46,842 nucleotides of DNA from Nitrospirota bacterium (GTDB lineage Bacteria > Nitrospirota > Thermodesulfovibrionia > Thermodesulfovibrionales > Dissulfurispiraceae), in assembly GCA_023476565.1 (NCBI GenBank), contig JAMCVZ010000042.1:1-46842 (forward strand), read 5' to 3'. Shown here in pieces: positions 24,913-33,544 of this stretch. The position numbers were made by a program, and so were the translations under genes. The notes beneath the pieces are model-generated. The model did not search any database, had not been told where the DNA came from, and saw nothing but the letters and a program-made list of their open reading frames with translations. Numbering within the stretch: position 1 is the stretch's first letter; each line of letters opens with the position of its first letter.

Positions 24913-27051
24913 ATGAGTGAAAAGACGATAAAAGGCAGCAGAAGCTCGAAAGCACTGAGTAGCAGTGATGATTCAAAAGACTCGTCACTCATTACTCATA
25001 ACTCTTTACTGCTTCTCGAGGTCGGAACTGAAGAAATTCCCGCACGTTTTCTTCCAGATGCCATGGGCAAGCTCAAAGATATTTCCGAGAGAATTTTTTC
25101 CGAATACAGATTATCCGCCAGGGCCGTAAAGACGTACGCCACCCCGAGGAGATTATCCCTGGTCGCTGAGGTTGATGCTGTGCAGGAGGCCGCAGAGAAA
25201 GAGATTTGGGGTCCCCCTGTAAATACAGCGTTCGACAGGGACGGCAGACCCACAAAGGCTGCGGAGGCCTTCGCAAAAACAAACGGGATAGGCATAAAAG
25301 ACCTCATGAAAAAAGAAAAGGGGAAGGGCGCCTATGTGGTGGCTGTAATCAGGGAGAAAGCAAACCGGACGGCAGATATTCTGCCCGGGATACTGCCTAA
25401 AATTATTCTCTCCCTGAATTTTCCGAAATCCATGCGCTGGGGCGCCGGCACTTTAAGATTTGCCAGGCCGATACACTGGATACTCGCGACGTACAGCAAT
25501 AAAAAAGTTGTATTCGAGATCGACGGGATAAAAAGCATCGCCATGACGCGCGGGCACAGATTCCTGGCGCCGGCAGCATTCGAGATAAAAGACAGTAAAA
25601 CATATATGGCCCTCCTGAAAAATAATTACGTTATACTCGATCCCGAGGAGCGGAAGAAAATAATCACCGAAGGGGCGGAAAAACTCGCCTCATCGGCCGG
25701 CACAGTGCCGGTAAAGGATGATGAGCTCCTCCAGCATGTAGCCTTCCTCGTTGAGTACCCTGTCCCTGTACTCGGGACTTTCCCCGCGGATTATCTGTCC
25801 CTGCCGAAGGAGCTGCTTGTAACCGTCATGAAGAGCCACCAGAAATACTTCGCGCTCGAAGACAAGAAAGGGAAGCTTGCAAATTACTTTGTAGTTATAA
25901 GCAATACCAGAAAAGATAATGCGGGAACAGTAAAAAAAGGCGCGGAGAAGGTAATAAAAGCACGCTTTGAAGATGCGCGTTTTTATTATGATGAGGACAA
26001 GAGAACTTCTCTTAAAGAGCGGTTGGAAGGCTTAAAAAAGGTTATTTATCACGACAGGCTCGGGACCGTTTATGACAAAAGCATACGTATCGCTTCGATA
26101 GCTGATTTCATAGCAGGCCGGCGCCCTCCCTCTGAAAAGGAGGCTGTAAACACAGCCGCCCTCCTGTCCAAGACAGATCTCATTTCAGGCGTTGTGCGTG
26201 AATTCCCCGAGCTGCAGGGGATAATGGGCGGTTACTATGCATCGCATGAGGGATACAGTGAAGAGGTTTCAAAAGCCCTGGCAGAGCAGTACCTGCCCGG
26301 CCATGCAGGGGACAGGCTCCCCGAAACCGATACCGGTTCGATCTTGAGCCTTTCCGATAAGTTTGACAATATCGCATCCTTTTTCATGCTGGGACTCACC
26401 CCTACCGGAACAGAAGATCCCTTTGCCTTGAGGAGACAGGCCATCGGTATTATTTCCATACTGGGGAATAAGCATTATATGTTGAACATTACCGAACTCC
26501 TCGATAAAGCGCTGCAGCCGTTTAAACCAGAAAATAAAGAGGCTGTTATGAGCGATCTCATAAGGTTCTTCGAACAGAGAATCGAACCCCTCTTCATATC
26601 ATTCGGCTATACTCCTGACGCCATATCGGCTATTATGAGCTTCGTAAAAGACAGGCCCCTCTACACCATTAAGGAACGGCTTGACGCCATCCGGAAAATT
26701 AAAGAGGATGCGGATTACAACCCGTTCCTCCTTGCTATAAAAAGGATCAATAACATAGCTCCGAAAGACGAGACCCCCCCGGTGAAAAAGGAACTGCTTT
26801 CCGAAGAGGAAGAAATCGGCCTTTTAAAAGCGATCGAGTCGGTCGCGCCGGAAGTTCATTCTCTTGCGGGTGAAAATAATTATCTTGCCGCCGTCAGAAC
26901 TCTCATGTCCCTTAAAGGGCCTATTAACAGTTTCTTCGATAAGGTGCTGGTAATGGATAGAAATGAGGAGATAAAACAGAACCGCCTCGCCTTGATCAAA
27001 AGCGTCAAGATGCTTGCACAGGAGATTGCAGACTTCTCCAGATTAAGTTAG
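24913..27051 (+). CDS. glyS: Glycyl-tRNA synthetase beta subunit, with repeat-derived N-terminal extension
   Basis: 712 residues: the HD-like and B-domain body begins LLLEVGTEEIPARFLPDAMG, includes TPRRLSLVAEVDAVQEAAEK, MKSHQKYFALEDKKGKLANY and GLTPTGTEDPFALRRQAIGI, and ends with the anticodon-binding DALR-like domain (VLVMDRNEEIKQNRLALIKS). Normal GlyS starts almost directly at LLLEVGTEEIP. Here about 35 residues precede it (Ser/Lys-rich, with DDSKDSSLITHNSL), encoded by CTCATTACTCATAACTC-type sequence also found in the carA insert. No start codon lies nearer the conserved core, so the extension appears to be translated. Confidence 0.96.
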   Translation: MSEKTIKGSRSSKALSSSDDSKDSSLITHNSLLLLEVGTEEIPARFLPDAMGKLKDISERIFSEYRLSARAVKTYATPRRLSLVAEVDAVQEAAEKEIWGPPVNTAFDRDGRPTKAAEAFAKTNGIGIKDLMKKEKGKGAYVVAVIREKANRTADILPGILPKIILSLNFPKSMRWGAGTLRFARPIHWILATYSNKKVVFEIDGIKSIAMTRGHRFLAPAAFEIKDSKTYMALLKNNYVILDPEERKKIITEGAEKLASSAGTVPVKDDELLQHVAFLVEYPVPVLGTFPADYLSLPKELLVTVMKSHQKYFALEDKKGKLANYFVVISNTRKDNAGTVKKGAEKVIKARFEDARFYYDEDKRTSLKERLEGLKKVIYHDRLGTVYDKSIRIASIADFIAGRRPPSEKEAVNTAALLSKTDLISGVVREFPELQGIMGGYYASHEGYSEEVSKALAEQYLPGHAGDRLPETDTGSILSLSDKFDNIASFFMLGLTPTGTEDPFALRRQAIGIISILGNKHYMLNITELLDKALQPFKPENKEAVMSDLIRFFEQRIEPLFISFGYTPDAISAIMSFVKDRPLYTIKERLDAIRKIKEDADYNPFLLAIKRINNIAPKDETPPVKKELLSEEEEIGLLKAIESVAPEVHSLAGENNYLAAVRTLMSLKGPINSFFDKVLVMDRNEEIKQNRLALIKSVKMLAQEIADFSRLS

Positions 27052-27092
27052 AAATTCAATAAGAGGGGCGCCGGTTCCGAGCAGGGCCGGGA

Positions 27093-28193
27093 TCAGACGA
27101 GCAGTACCAGGTTGTCGCGGTGTATTACTTCGTCGGAATATTTATAGCCGAGGACTTTCTCTATTTCCGCGGTGCGTTTCCCCTTTATTCTGTCGGTGTC
27201 CTGGGATGAATAATTCACAATGCCTTTCGCAATGCGGGTTCCCCGGGAATCGACGCAGTAAACCGCATCTCCGGTGTCGAATGACCCTTCCACCCTTACA
27301 ATGCCTGAAGGCAGGAGACTTTTCCCCGATTTCATAATCGCACCTGCAGCCCCGTCATCCATCACAAGGCTCCCCTTCGGCTTTATCGCATATGCAATCC
27401 AGCCTTTTCTTGAGGATATCCTCTTCTCCTTCGGTCTGAACTCGGTGCCGTGATGCGAGCCGTTTAAAAGAGCCACGATCAGCCCCTTCTTCCTGCCGCT
27501 CACAATATTAACCTTTATCCCATAAGACAAGGCTTTTTTTGCAGCAAGTATTTTAGAATACATTCCGCCTGTGCTTACTTTACTTCCTGCGCCCCCGGCC
27601 ATAGCCTCGAGCGCTGGAGTAATCTCATCTACATAAGGAATTTTTATTGCACCGGGGTTTTCTTTAGGGTCACAGGGATAAAAGCCCTCGACATCCGAAA
27701 GGATTATAAGCCTCTCCGCATCTATTGCGCCCGAAACAAGCGCTGCGAGCTGGTCGTTATCCCCGAATTTAATCTCATCGGTTGCGACAGTATCGTTCTC
27801 ATTAATGACCGGAATTATCCCGTATGAGAGGAGAGTAATAAGCGTGTTCTTCGAATTCAGATATCTTACTCTCCCGGAGAAATCCTCTCTCGTCAGGAGC
27901 ACCTGTGCGACTTTCTTTTGAAAATCCTCAAAGCTTTTCTCATAGGCCCACATCAGCGAGGATTGGCCGACCGCGGCCGCGGCCTGTTTGAGCCTTATAT
28001 CCCTGGGTTTCTCCTTTAATCCGAGCTTCTTCATGCCGGCGGCCACTGCTCCGGATGAGACGATCACTACCTCGTGCCCTGCACTACATACCTCGGATAC
28101 ATCCCTGGCAATGGAATAGATCCTCTTGTGATTTAGCATGCCAGACGCATCGGTCAGTATGTTGCTTCCGATCTTTACGACTATCCTGCTCAT
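27093..28193 (-). CDS. proB: Glutamate 5-kinase with PUA domain
   Basis: Phosphorylates glutamate at the first step of proline synthesis. The amino-acid-kinase fold starts MSRIVVKIGSNILTDASGML. IPVINENDTVATDEIKFGDN and GTGGMYSKI-type (VSTGGMYSKILAAKKAL) blocks give the catalytic and proline-feedback site. The C-terminal PUA domain spans about residues 275-355. The ATG at 28193 (GGGGG just before) is preferred over the one at 28229, since the family begins at this point. It lies 44 bp after obg on the same strand, an arrangement common in bacteria (rplU-rpmA-obg-proB). Confidence 0.95.
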   Translation of the reverse strand: MSRIVVKIGSNILTDASGMLNHKRIYSIARDVSEVCSAGHEVVIVSSGAVAAGMKKLGLKEKPRDIRLKQAAAAVGQSSLMWAYEKSFEDFQKKVAQVLLTREDFSGRVRYLNSKNTLITLLSYGIIPVINENDTVATDEIKFGDNDQLAALVSGAIDAERLIILSDVEGFYPCDPKENPGAIKIPYVDEITPALEAMAGGAGSKVSTGGMYSKILAAKKALSYGIKVNIVSGRKKGLIVALLNGSHHGTEFRPKEKRISSRKGWIAYAIKPKGSLVMDDGAAGAIMKSGKSLLPSGIVRVEGSFDTGDAVYCVDSRGTRIAKGIVNYSSQDTDRIKGKRTAEIEKVLGYKYSDEVIHRDNLVLLV

Positions 28194-28237
28194 CCCCCTA
28201 TCCCATCCAAAACCTGATAAATTCAGCAATACGCCAA

Positions 28238-29242
28238 TTATCTACTCTCTTCAACCTTTTTTACCAGATATCTTACAAGCTCTTTAATTCCTTTCCCCGT
28301 TGCAGCAGAAACGGCGAAGAAATCCAGCCCCTTGCTTTCGCAGTAATCACGGAGCCTGTTCAGCCGTGGTTTATCGTGGGCCATATCCAGTTTTGTGCCT
28401 GCCACCGCCAACGGCTTTTCCATCAGCTCCGGGCTGTATAATACTAACTCTCTGTTTATCTTTTCAAATTCCTCAACGGGATCGGTCTCCGGAACATCGG
28501 AAATATCCACCAGATGAAGCAGGATCGATGTTCTCTCGACATGGCGGAGGAACTGGAACCCGAGGCCCGCGCCCCTGTGGGCGCCCTCTATAAGCCCGGG
28601 GATGTCCGCAACAACAAAACTTCTGAAGTCTTCAAGTTTAACGACGCCCAGGTTGGGCACAAGCGTTGTAAAAGGGTAATCAGCTATCTTTGGTTTCGCA
28701 GCCGATATAACGGAGATAAGTGTCGATTTCCCTGCGTTGGGAAGACCGATCAATCCGACATCCGCAAGGAGCTTCAGTTCGAGCACAAGCCACCTTTCAG
28801 CACCGGGTTCTCCGGGCTGCGCGAATTTAGGCGCCTGGCGCGTGGCCGTGGCAAAGTGGGAATTGCCCATGCCTCCCCTCCCCCCGTGCACGGCGATTAT
28901 TTCCGCCCCGTCGTGATCAAGGTCGGCGACGATTTCTCCGGTCTCCGCATCTTTTATTGTCGTCCCTACGGGTACCGGGATTATCCAATCCTCGCCGTCC
29001 TTGCCGTGCTTGTTGCTTCCCTTACCGTGTTCGCCCTTTTGGGCCTTGTACTCCCTTTGATATCTCAAATCAAGGAGCGTGTTAAGCTCTTTCTGAGCCC
29101 TGAAAATAATATGTCCGCCCCTCCCGCCGTCACCGCCGTCGGGACCTCCCCGCGGGATAAATTTCTCCCTGCGGAAGCTGACGCACCCTCTTCCGCCGTC
29201 TCCGGCCTTAACGAATATTTTTACGTAATCAATAAATTTCAT
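28238..29242 (-). CDS. obgE: Obg/CgtA GTPase
   Basis: An essential GTPase of 50S assembly and stress response. The glycine-rich Obg fold (about 1-158) begins MKFIDYVKIFVKAGDGGRGC. The G domain has G1 GLPNAGKST near 165, the switch TTLVPNLGVV, G3 DIPGLIEGA, TKLD and SAATGKG. At 334 residues it has no OCT C-terminal domain, which is normal for many phyla. An AAAGG site lies about 12 bases before the ATG. A hairpin terminator separates it from rpmA. Confidence 0.97.
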   Translation of the reverse strand: MKFIDYVKIFVKAGDGGRGCVSFRREKFIPRGGPDGGDGGRGGHIIFRAQKELNTLLDLRYQREYKAQKGEHGKGSNKHGKDGEDWIIPVPVGTTIKDAETGEIVADLDHDGAEIIAVHGGRGGMGNSHFATATRQAPKFAQPGEPGAERWLVLELKLLADVGLIGLPNAGKSTLISVISAAKPKIADYPFTTLVPNLGVVKLEDFRSFVVADIPGLIEGAHRGAGLGFQFLRHVERTSILLHLVDISDVPETDPVEEFEKINRELVLYSPELMEKPLAVAGTKLDMAHDKPRLNRLRDYCESKGLDFFAVSAATGKGIKELVRYLVKKVEESR

Positions 29243-29285
29243 AAATATAAAAAACCTTTAACCATAGGGGCCTTTTGAAATCCAC

Positions 29286-29318
29286 AATAAAAAAGGCAGG
29301 TCGCTTTGACCCGCCTTT
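29286..29318 (-). terminator. Rho-independent terminator after rplU-rpmA
   Basis: On the minus strand AAGGCGGGTC, loop AAAGC and GACCTGCCTT form a strong stem (29317-29293, one mismatch) followed by TTTTTTATT. It ends the ribosomal protein transcript, perhaps partially, before obg. Confidence 0.85.
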
Positions 29319-29342
29319 ATAACGTTCAAGATTTATTTTCAG

Positions 29343-29624
29343 TTATACACTGACTGTTGTCAGGGCTTCAGGGAGAGGATATACGCTGATCTTCATTCTC
29401 GTCTTATCCTTCCTCTCGAATTTTACGACTCCGTCCACTAATGCAAAAAGCGTATCATCGGTGCCCCTGCCGACGTTAAAGCCCTGGTGAAACTTCGTTC
29501 CGCGCTGCCTGACGAGTATATTGCCGGCACGGACGAACTGTCCCCCGTATCTCTTTACTCCCAGTCTTTTGGACTCGCTGTCACGGCCGTTTCTTGAACT
29601 TCCGACTCCTTTTTTATGTGCCAT
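29343..29624 (-). CDS. rpmA: 50S ribosomal protein L27
   Basis: 93 residues starting [20 protein letters not shown], the standard unprocessed L27 N-terminus whose tail reaches the peptidyl-transferase centre. The conserved [20 protein letters not shown] block follows. The C-terminus is a few residues longer than usual ([15 protein letters not shown]). It lies two bases after rplU, with its ribosome site inside the gap region TAGGAGGAT. Confidence 0.97.
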   Translation of the reverse strand: MAHKKGVGSSRNGRDSESKRLGVKRYGGQFVRAGNILVRQRGTKFHQGFNVGRGTDDTLFALVDGVVKFERKDKTRMKISVYPLPEALTTVSV

Positions 29625-29626
29625 AA

Positions 29627-29941
29627 CTATCCTCCTATTATTTCCTTGATCTTCAGTGTCGTATAATGCTGCTTGTGGCCCCTTGTTTTATTATGCGCCT
29701 TTTTCGGTGTCGTCTTCAAGACAAGGATCTTGGCGCCCCTTGTTGCGCCGACTATTTCGGCCTTTATGCTTGCACCTTTGACATAGGGGTTCCCCCAGAC
29801 CGTCTTACCTTCATCGGAAATCATAAGGACTTTATCCATCACTATTTCAGTATTGATATCGCCGCTCATTTTATCGACACTCACCGTGTCTCCTGCCGAA
29901 ACCCTTATCTGGCTTCCTCCTGCTTCAACTACAGCGTACAT
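29627..29941 (-). CDS. rplU: 50S ribosomal protein L21
   Basis: 104 residues starting [20 protein letters not shown], which matches the L21 family start. The ATG at 29941 is chosen over 29950 because GGGGG is eight bases before it. The C-terminal [20 protein letters not shown] is the rRNA-binding tail typical of L21. It heads the rplU-rpmA-obg-proB cluster. Confidence 0.97.
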   Translation of the reverse strand: MYAVVEAGGSQIRVSAGDTVSVDKMSGDINTEIVMDKVLMISDEGKTVWGNPYVKGASIKAEIVGATRGAKILVLKTTPKKAHNKTRGHKQHYTTLKIKEIIGG

Positions 29942-30051
29942 ATCATTCACCCCCGAATTAATTTCGAATTGATATTCAAACAGAAAATATACTATAAAGT
30001 CAATCTTTGAAGGCCCGGCCCGTACCGGGGTGTTTCATATATTTGCGCTGT

Positions 30052-30069
30052 CTGTAGTATAATCTACAG
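30052..30069 (+). promoter_or_regulatory. Candidate mutS promoter -10 inside an inverted repeat
   Basis: The perfect inverted repeat CTGTAG-TATAAT-CTACAG has a consensus -10 box as its spacer. A weak -35 (TTCATA) lies 18 bp upstream. It resembles an operator straddling a promoter. The CTG/CAG spacing is two bases longer than the enterobacterial LexA box. Confidence 0.4.
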
Positions 30070-30186
30070 ATAAGTAAAGGCCGTAACGCGTGCTCAGTAA
30101 CGCATGACGGTAAACTGCAATCAATTAAAATTATACTCATAACGCAATTACCCTTGCGCATCACGAGGAGATGAGAGGTCCCGACA

Positions 30187-32766
30187 GTGTCTGAGCTGAC
30201 TCCTTTAATGAGACAGTATTTCAGTATCAAAGAAAAATACAGCGATGCCGTCGTACTCTTCCGGCTGGGCGACTTCTACGAGATGTTCGGTGAAGACGCA
30301 AAGACGGCATCAAGGATTCTGCAGATCGCCCTTACCACCAGGGACAGGAGCAAGGATGACCCTATGCCCATGTGCGGGGTCCCCTATTTTTCCGTGGACG
30401 CATACATTTCAAAACTCATCAAGGCAGGACACAAGGTTGCGATCTGCGAGCAGGTGGAAGACCCGAAGCTGGCAAAGGGTATTGTTCAGCGGGAGGTTGT
30501 AAAGGTAATAACTCCCGGCACCCATGTTCCGGAGCAGCCGAAGGAAAACTCGTATATCATGAGCATTTTCCCGTACCAGGACATATGCGGCATAACGGTG
30601 GCCGACCTTTCAACGGGCGAATTCGTGGTGTACGAAACCGACAAGCCTGTCGAGGATGAAATAGGCCGTTACGAGCCGAGGGAAGTCCTCTGCCCCGAAA
30701 GCTTGAAAGATAATTTCCATTACCGTGAGCTACTCAAGGGGCTCTTTGTTTCCTACTACGACGACTGGTATTTCGATTACACGGAATCATACAAAACCCT
30801 CCTCAGGCATTTCAGGGTTTCCTCGCTCGACGGGTACGGGTGCGGCGGCATGAATACCGGCATTGCGGCGGCCGGGGCGCTTATCAGCTATCTTGAGGCT
30901 GCGCAGGAGACCCTGACGTTTAAAAAAATCTCGGTCTTGAACCAGTCCGCGCATATGTTCCTCGATTTGGTAACCAAGAGGAACCTCGAGTTGATCCACA
31001 ATCTCAAGAGCGATGCCGGCGGCAATTCGGTTGAAGGCTCATTGCTCTGGGTGCTGGATGAAACACTCACGCCCATGGGGGGCCGGTTTCTGAGGAATGC
31101 AATTACCAAACCGCTCCTTTCATCATCGGAGATAATAAAGAGACAGGGGGCTGTCGAGACCATTGTCGAGGATTACGAATTGCTGGAGGAATTAAGGACG
31201 GTCCTCAGGAAGATACAGGATATGGACAGGCTTACCTCACGGGTTATCGCCAAATCCGCGGGTCCGAGGGATGTCATTGCGCTCAGGAATTCGATAGAGC
31301 ATTTGCCGCAGATAAAGAAACACCTGGGGGCTTCGGCCCATGCTTACATAAAGGAGATAGGCAAGGGCATTTCAGATTTCACCGAACTGAAGGATCTGAT
31401 AGACTTCAGCATCGTCGGCAATCCCCCGCTCAGCCCGAGGGACAGCGGGATAATCAAAAAGGGATTCAGCAAAGAAGTGGACGAACTGAGGAACATCTCG
31501 GTAAGCGGAAAGGATTTTATAGCGCGGCTTGAGGCGGATGAAAAACAGAGGTCGGGCATCCCGTCATTGAAAGTAGGCTTCAACAAGGTATTCGGGTATT
31601 ACATTGAAATCACAAAACCCAATCTGCATCTCGTACCTGACGATTATATCAGGAAGCAGACCCTCGCGAATTGCGAAAGATTTATAACCCCGGACCTGAA
31701 AGAATACGAAACAAAAGTGCTGGGCGCGGAGGACAGGCTGAAAGAGCTCGAATACGGCATCTTCCAGGATATCCTCGAAAAAATGCTCAAGTACGCAAGC
31801 CAGCTCATGAATACCTCGGCGCAGATAGCGGTAATCGACTTCCTGCTGTCCCTGGCGACCGTAGCAAAAAGATATGATTACAGCAAGCCCGAAATCACCG
31901 ATGAATGTATTTTGGAGGTTACCGAGGGAAGGCACCCCGTGGTGGAAAGGCTCATTAACACCCGCAGCGTTTCCGCTATGGATGAGAAATTCATACCGAA
32001 CAACGTCTGTATGGACTGCGCTGATAACAGGCTGCTCATCATCACGGGCCCCAATATGGCGGGCAAGTCCACCTATATGCGGCAGGTAGCGCTTATCGTT
32101 CTCATGGCGCAGATAGGCTCGTTTATCCCCGCCGCCCGCGCGAGGATCGGTATTGTAGACAGGATATCCACCCGCATAGGCGCCTCGGATAACATAGCCA
32201 GAGGCCAGAGCACGTTCATGGTCGAGATGATAGAGACTTCCAATATACTGAACAACGCCACCGGAAGGAGCCTTATACTTCTGGACGAGGTCGGCAGGGG
32301 GACAAGCACGTTCGACGGCATCAGCATCGCCTGGGCTGTGGCGGAGCACCTTGCAAACACCGTCAAAGCCCGCACCCTGTTTGCAACGCATTATAATGAG
32401 CTGACGGACCTCGCATTGATCATGGACGGCATCAAGAACTATAACGTGGTTGTCAGGGAATGGGGAGATGAGGTAATCTTTCTGAGGAAGATCGAACCCG
32501 GGCCCGCTGACAAGAGTTACGGGATCCAGGTCGCACGCCTTGCGGGTCTGCCGGAAGGGGTTATAGAACGGGCAAAGGTCGTGCTGGACAAGCTCGAAAA
32601 GAAAGAGTCCAAAGCCCTGGTCCCCCGCGCCTCCCAGATGGACCTCTTCTTTACCGGGGACCCCATAACCTCAGAGCTGCTCAACCTCGATCTCGAAAGC
32701 CTTACTCCTCAAAAGGCCCTCAAAAAACTCGCTGAATTGAAGAAAAAGGCGGAAGGGATAGAATGA
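30187..32766 (+). CDS. mutS: DNA mismatch repair protein MutS
   Basis: 859 residues. The mismatch-recognition wedge LFRLGDFYEMFGEDA (Phe-x-Glu at residues 30-32) opens the MutS-I domain. Connector, core and clamp domains follow. The ATPase has Walker A TGPNMAGKSTYMRQ near 620, LILLDEVGRGTSTFDGISIA near 695 and FATHYNELT near 738. The C-terminal helix-turn-helix (GLPEGVIERAKVVLDKLE) mediates dimer contacts. The start is GTG with AGAGG upstream; an in-frame ATG six codons later is an alternative. It leads a mutS-coaE-ribF cluster. No mutL is seen in the window. Confidence 0.97.
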   Translation: MSELTPLMRQYFSIKEKYSDAVVLFRLGDFYEMFGEDAKTASRILQIALTTRDRSKDDPMPMCGVPYFSVDAYISKLIKAGHKVAICEQVEDPKLAKGIVQREVVKVITPGTHVPEQPKENSYIMSIFPYQDICGITVADLSTGEFVVYETDKPVEDEIGRYEPREVLCPESLKDNFHYRELLKGLFVSYYDDWYFDYTESYKTLLRHFRVSSLDGYGCGGMNTGIAAAGALISYLEAAQETLTFKKISVLNQSAHMFLDLVTKRNLELIHNLKSDAGGNSVEGSLLWVLDETLTPMGGRFLRNAITKPLLSSSEIIKRQGAVETIVEDYELLEELRTVLRKIQDMDRLTSRVIAKSAGPRDVIALRNSIEHLPQIKKHLGASAHAYIKEIGKGISDFTELKDLIDFSIVGNPPLSPRDSGIIKKGFSKEVDELRNISVSGKDFIARLEADEKQRSGIPSLKVGFNKVFGYYIEITKPNLHLVPDDYIRKQTLANCERFITPDLKEYETKVLGAEDRLKELEYGIFQDILEKMLKYASQLMNTSAQIAVIDFLLSLATVAKRYDYSKPEITDECILEVTEGRHPVVERLINTRSVSAMDEKFIPNNVCMDCADNRLLIITGPNMAGKSTYMRQVALIVLMAQIGSFIPAARARIGIVDRISTRIGASDNIARGQSTFMVEMIETSNILNNATGRSLILLDEVGRGTSTFDGISIAWAVAEHLANTVKARTLFATHYNELTDLALIMDGIKNYNVVVREWGDEVIFLRKIEPGPADKSYGIQVARLAGLPEGVIERAKVVLDKLEKKESKALVPRASQMDLFFTGDPITSELLNLDLESLTPQKALKKLAELKKKAEGIE

Positions 32767-32824
32767 CAATCTTACTATCAGATAAAATAACAGGCAGATA
32801 TGTTATCCGGTGCAGGCAGATTTT

Positions 32825-33433
32825 ATGATGGTCGTCGGCCTTACAGGGAATTACGGTATGGGCAAGAGCACTGCGGCCCGTATGTTCAGGGAGCTCGGGG
32901 CTATCACCATCGATACGGATGATATCGTAGGAAAGCTCCTTCAGGATTCGCCGGTAATTTATGAAGTAAAAAAGATGTTCGGGGACGATATTGCAGAAGA
33001 CAGTTCCATAAACAGGCAGAAGCTTGCCGCTGTCGTTTTCCAAAATCCCCACCTCAGGATAGCTCTGGAGAACATACTGCATCCGAAGGTCTTTAAAAAG
33101 ATCGATGAGGAGCTTGACAAGATATCCCGCAGTTCCCCGGCAATCATTATTGTAGAGGCCCCCATACTGTTCGAGAGGGGATATCAGAACAGATTTGATA
33201 AAATAATAACCGTGTTCACGCCGGAAGAGGTCGCGTTAGCCCGTCTCAAGGAGAAAGGGGTCCCTGAAGATAAAGCGCTCGAGAGACTGAAAAGCCAGTT
33301 CCCGAGCGAAATGAAGGCCGGCAAATCGGATTTCACAATAGATAATACAAAAGATGCCGAAAACACCAGAAAGCAGGTGGAAGAGATATACCGGGCACTC
33401 TTATCCATAGAAGGGGGGCAGAGGAACAATTAA
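32825..33433 (+). CDS. coaE: Dephospho-CoA kinase
   Basis: Last step of coenzyme A synthesis. The P-loop GLTGNYGMGKSTAARMF is at residues 5-21, followed by DTDDIVGKLLQ, the LID region (PKVFKKIDEEL) and IIIVEAPILFERGYQNRFDK. Length (about 202) is typical. ATG 32825 or 32828 is preferred over the GTG at 32810, because the family begins at the strand before the P-loop. It follows mutS after 58 bp. Confidence 0.93.
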   Translation: MMVVGLTGNYGMGKSTAARMFRELGAITIDTDDIVGKLLQDSPVIYEVKKMFGDDIAEDSSINRQKLAAVVFQNPHLRIALENILHPKVFKKIDEELDKISRSSPAIIIVEAPILFERGYQNRFDKIITVFTPEEVALARLKEKGVPEDKALERLKSQFPSEMKAGKSDFTIDNTKDAENTRKQVEEIYRALLSIEGGQRNN

Positions 33434-33528
33434 ATTCTAAATCCGAAACCCTGAATTCTAAACACAGAAAAGTCAGGGCAAAATAATTTTGAATATCCGG
33501 ACTTGTTCAGGATTCGGTATTTAGAATT
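33433..33528. repeat. AATTCTAAAT inverted repeat between coaE and ribF
   Basis: AATTCTAAATCCGAA (33433-33447) faces TTCGGTATTTAGAATT (33513-33528), matching except for one extra base. An internal second GAATTCTAAAC copy lies near 33453. Such intergenic palindromes are part of the repeat-rich character of this genome. Confidence 0.7.
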
Positions 33529-33544
33529 GAGCGCTTTTATTTTT

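Noticed and set aside
30052-30069. Canonical LexA box
   Set aside because: The spacing between CTG and CAG is 12, not 10, so it is reported only as an inverted repeat.
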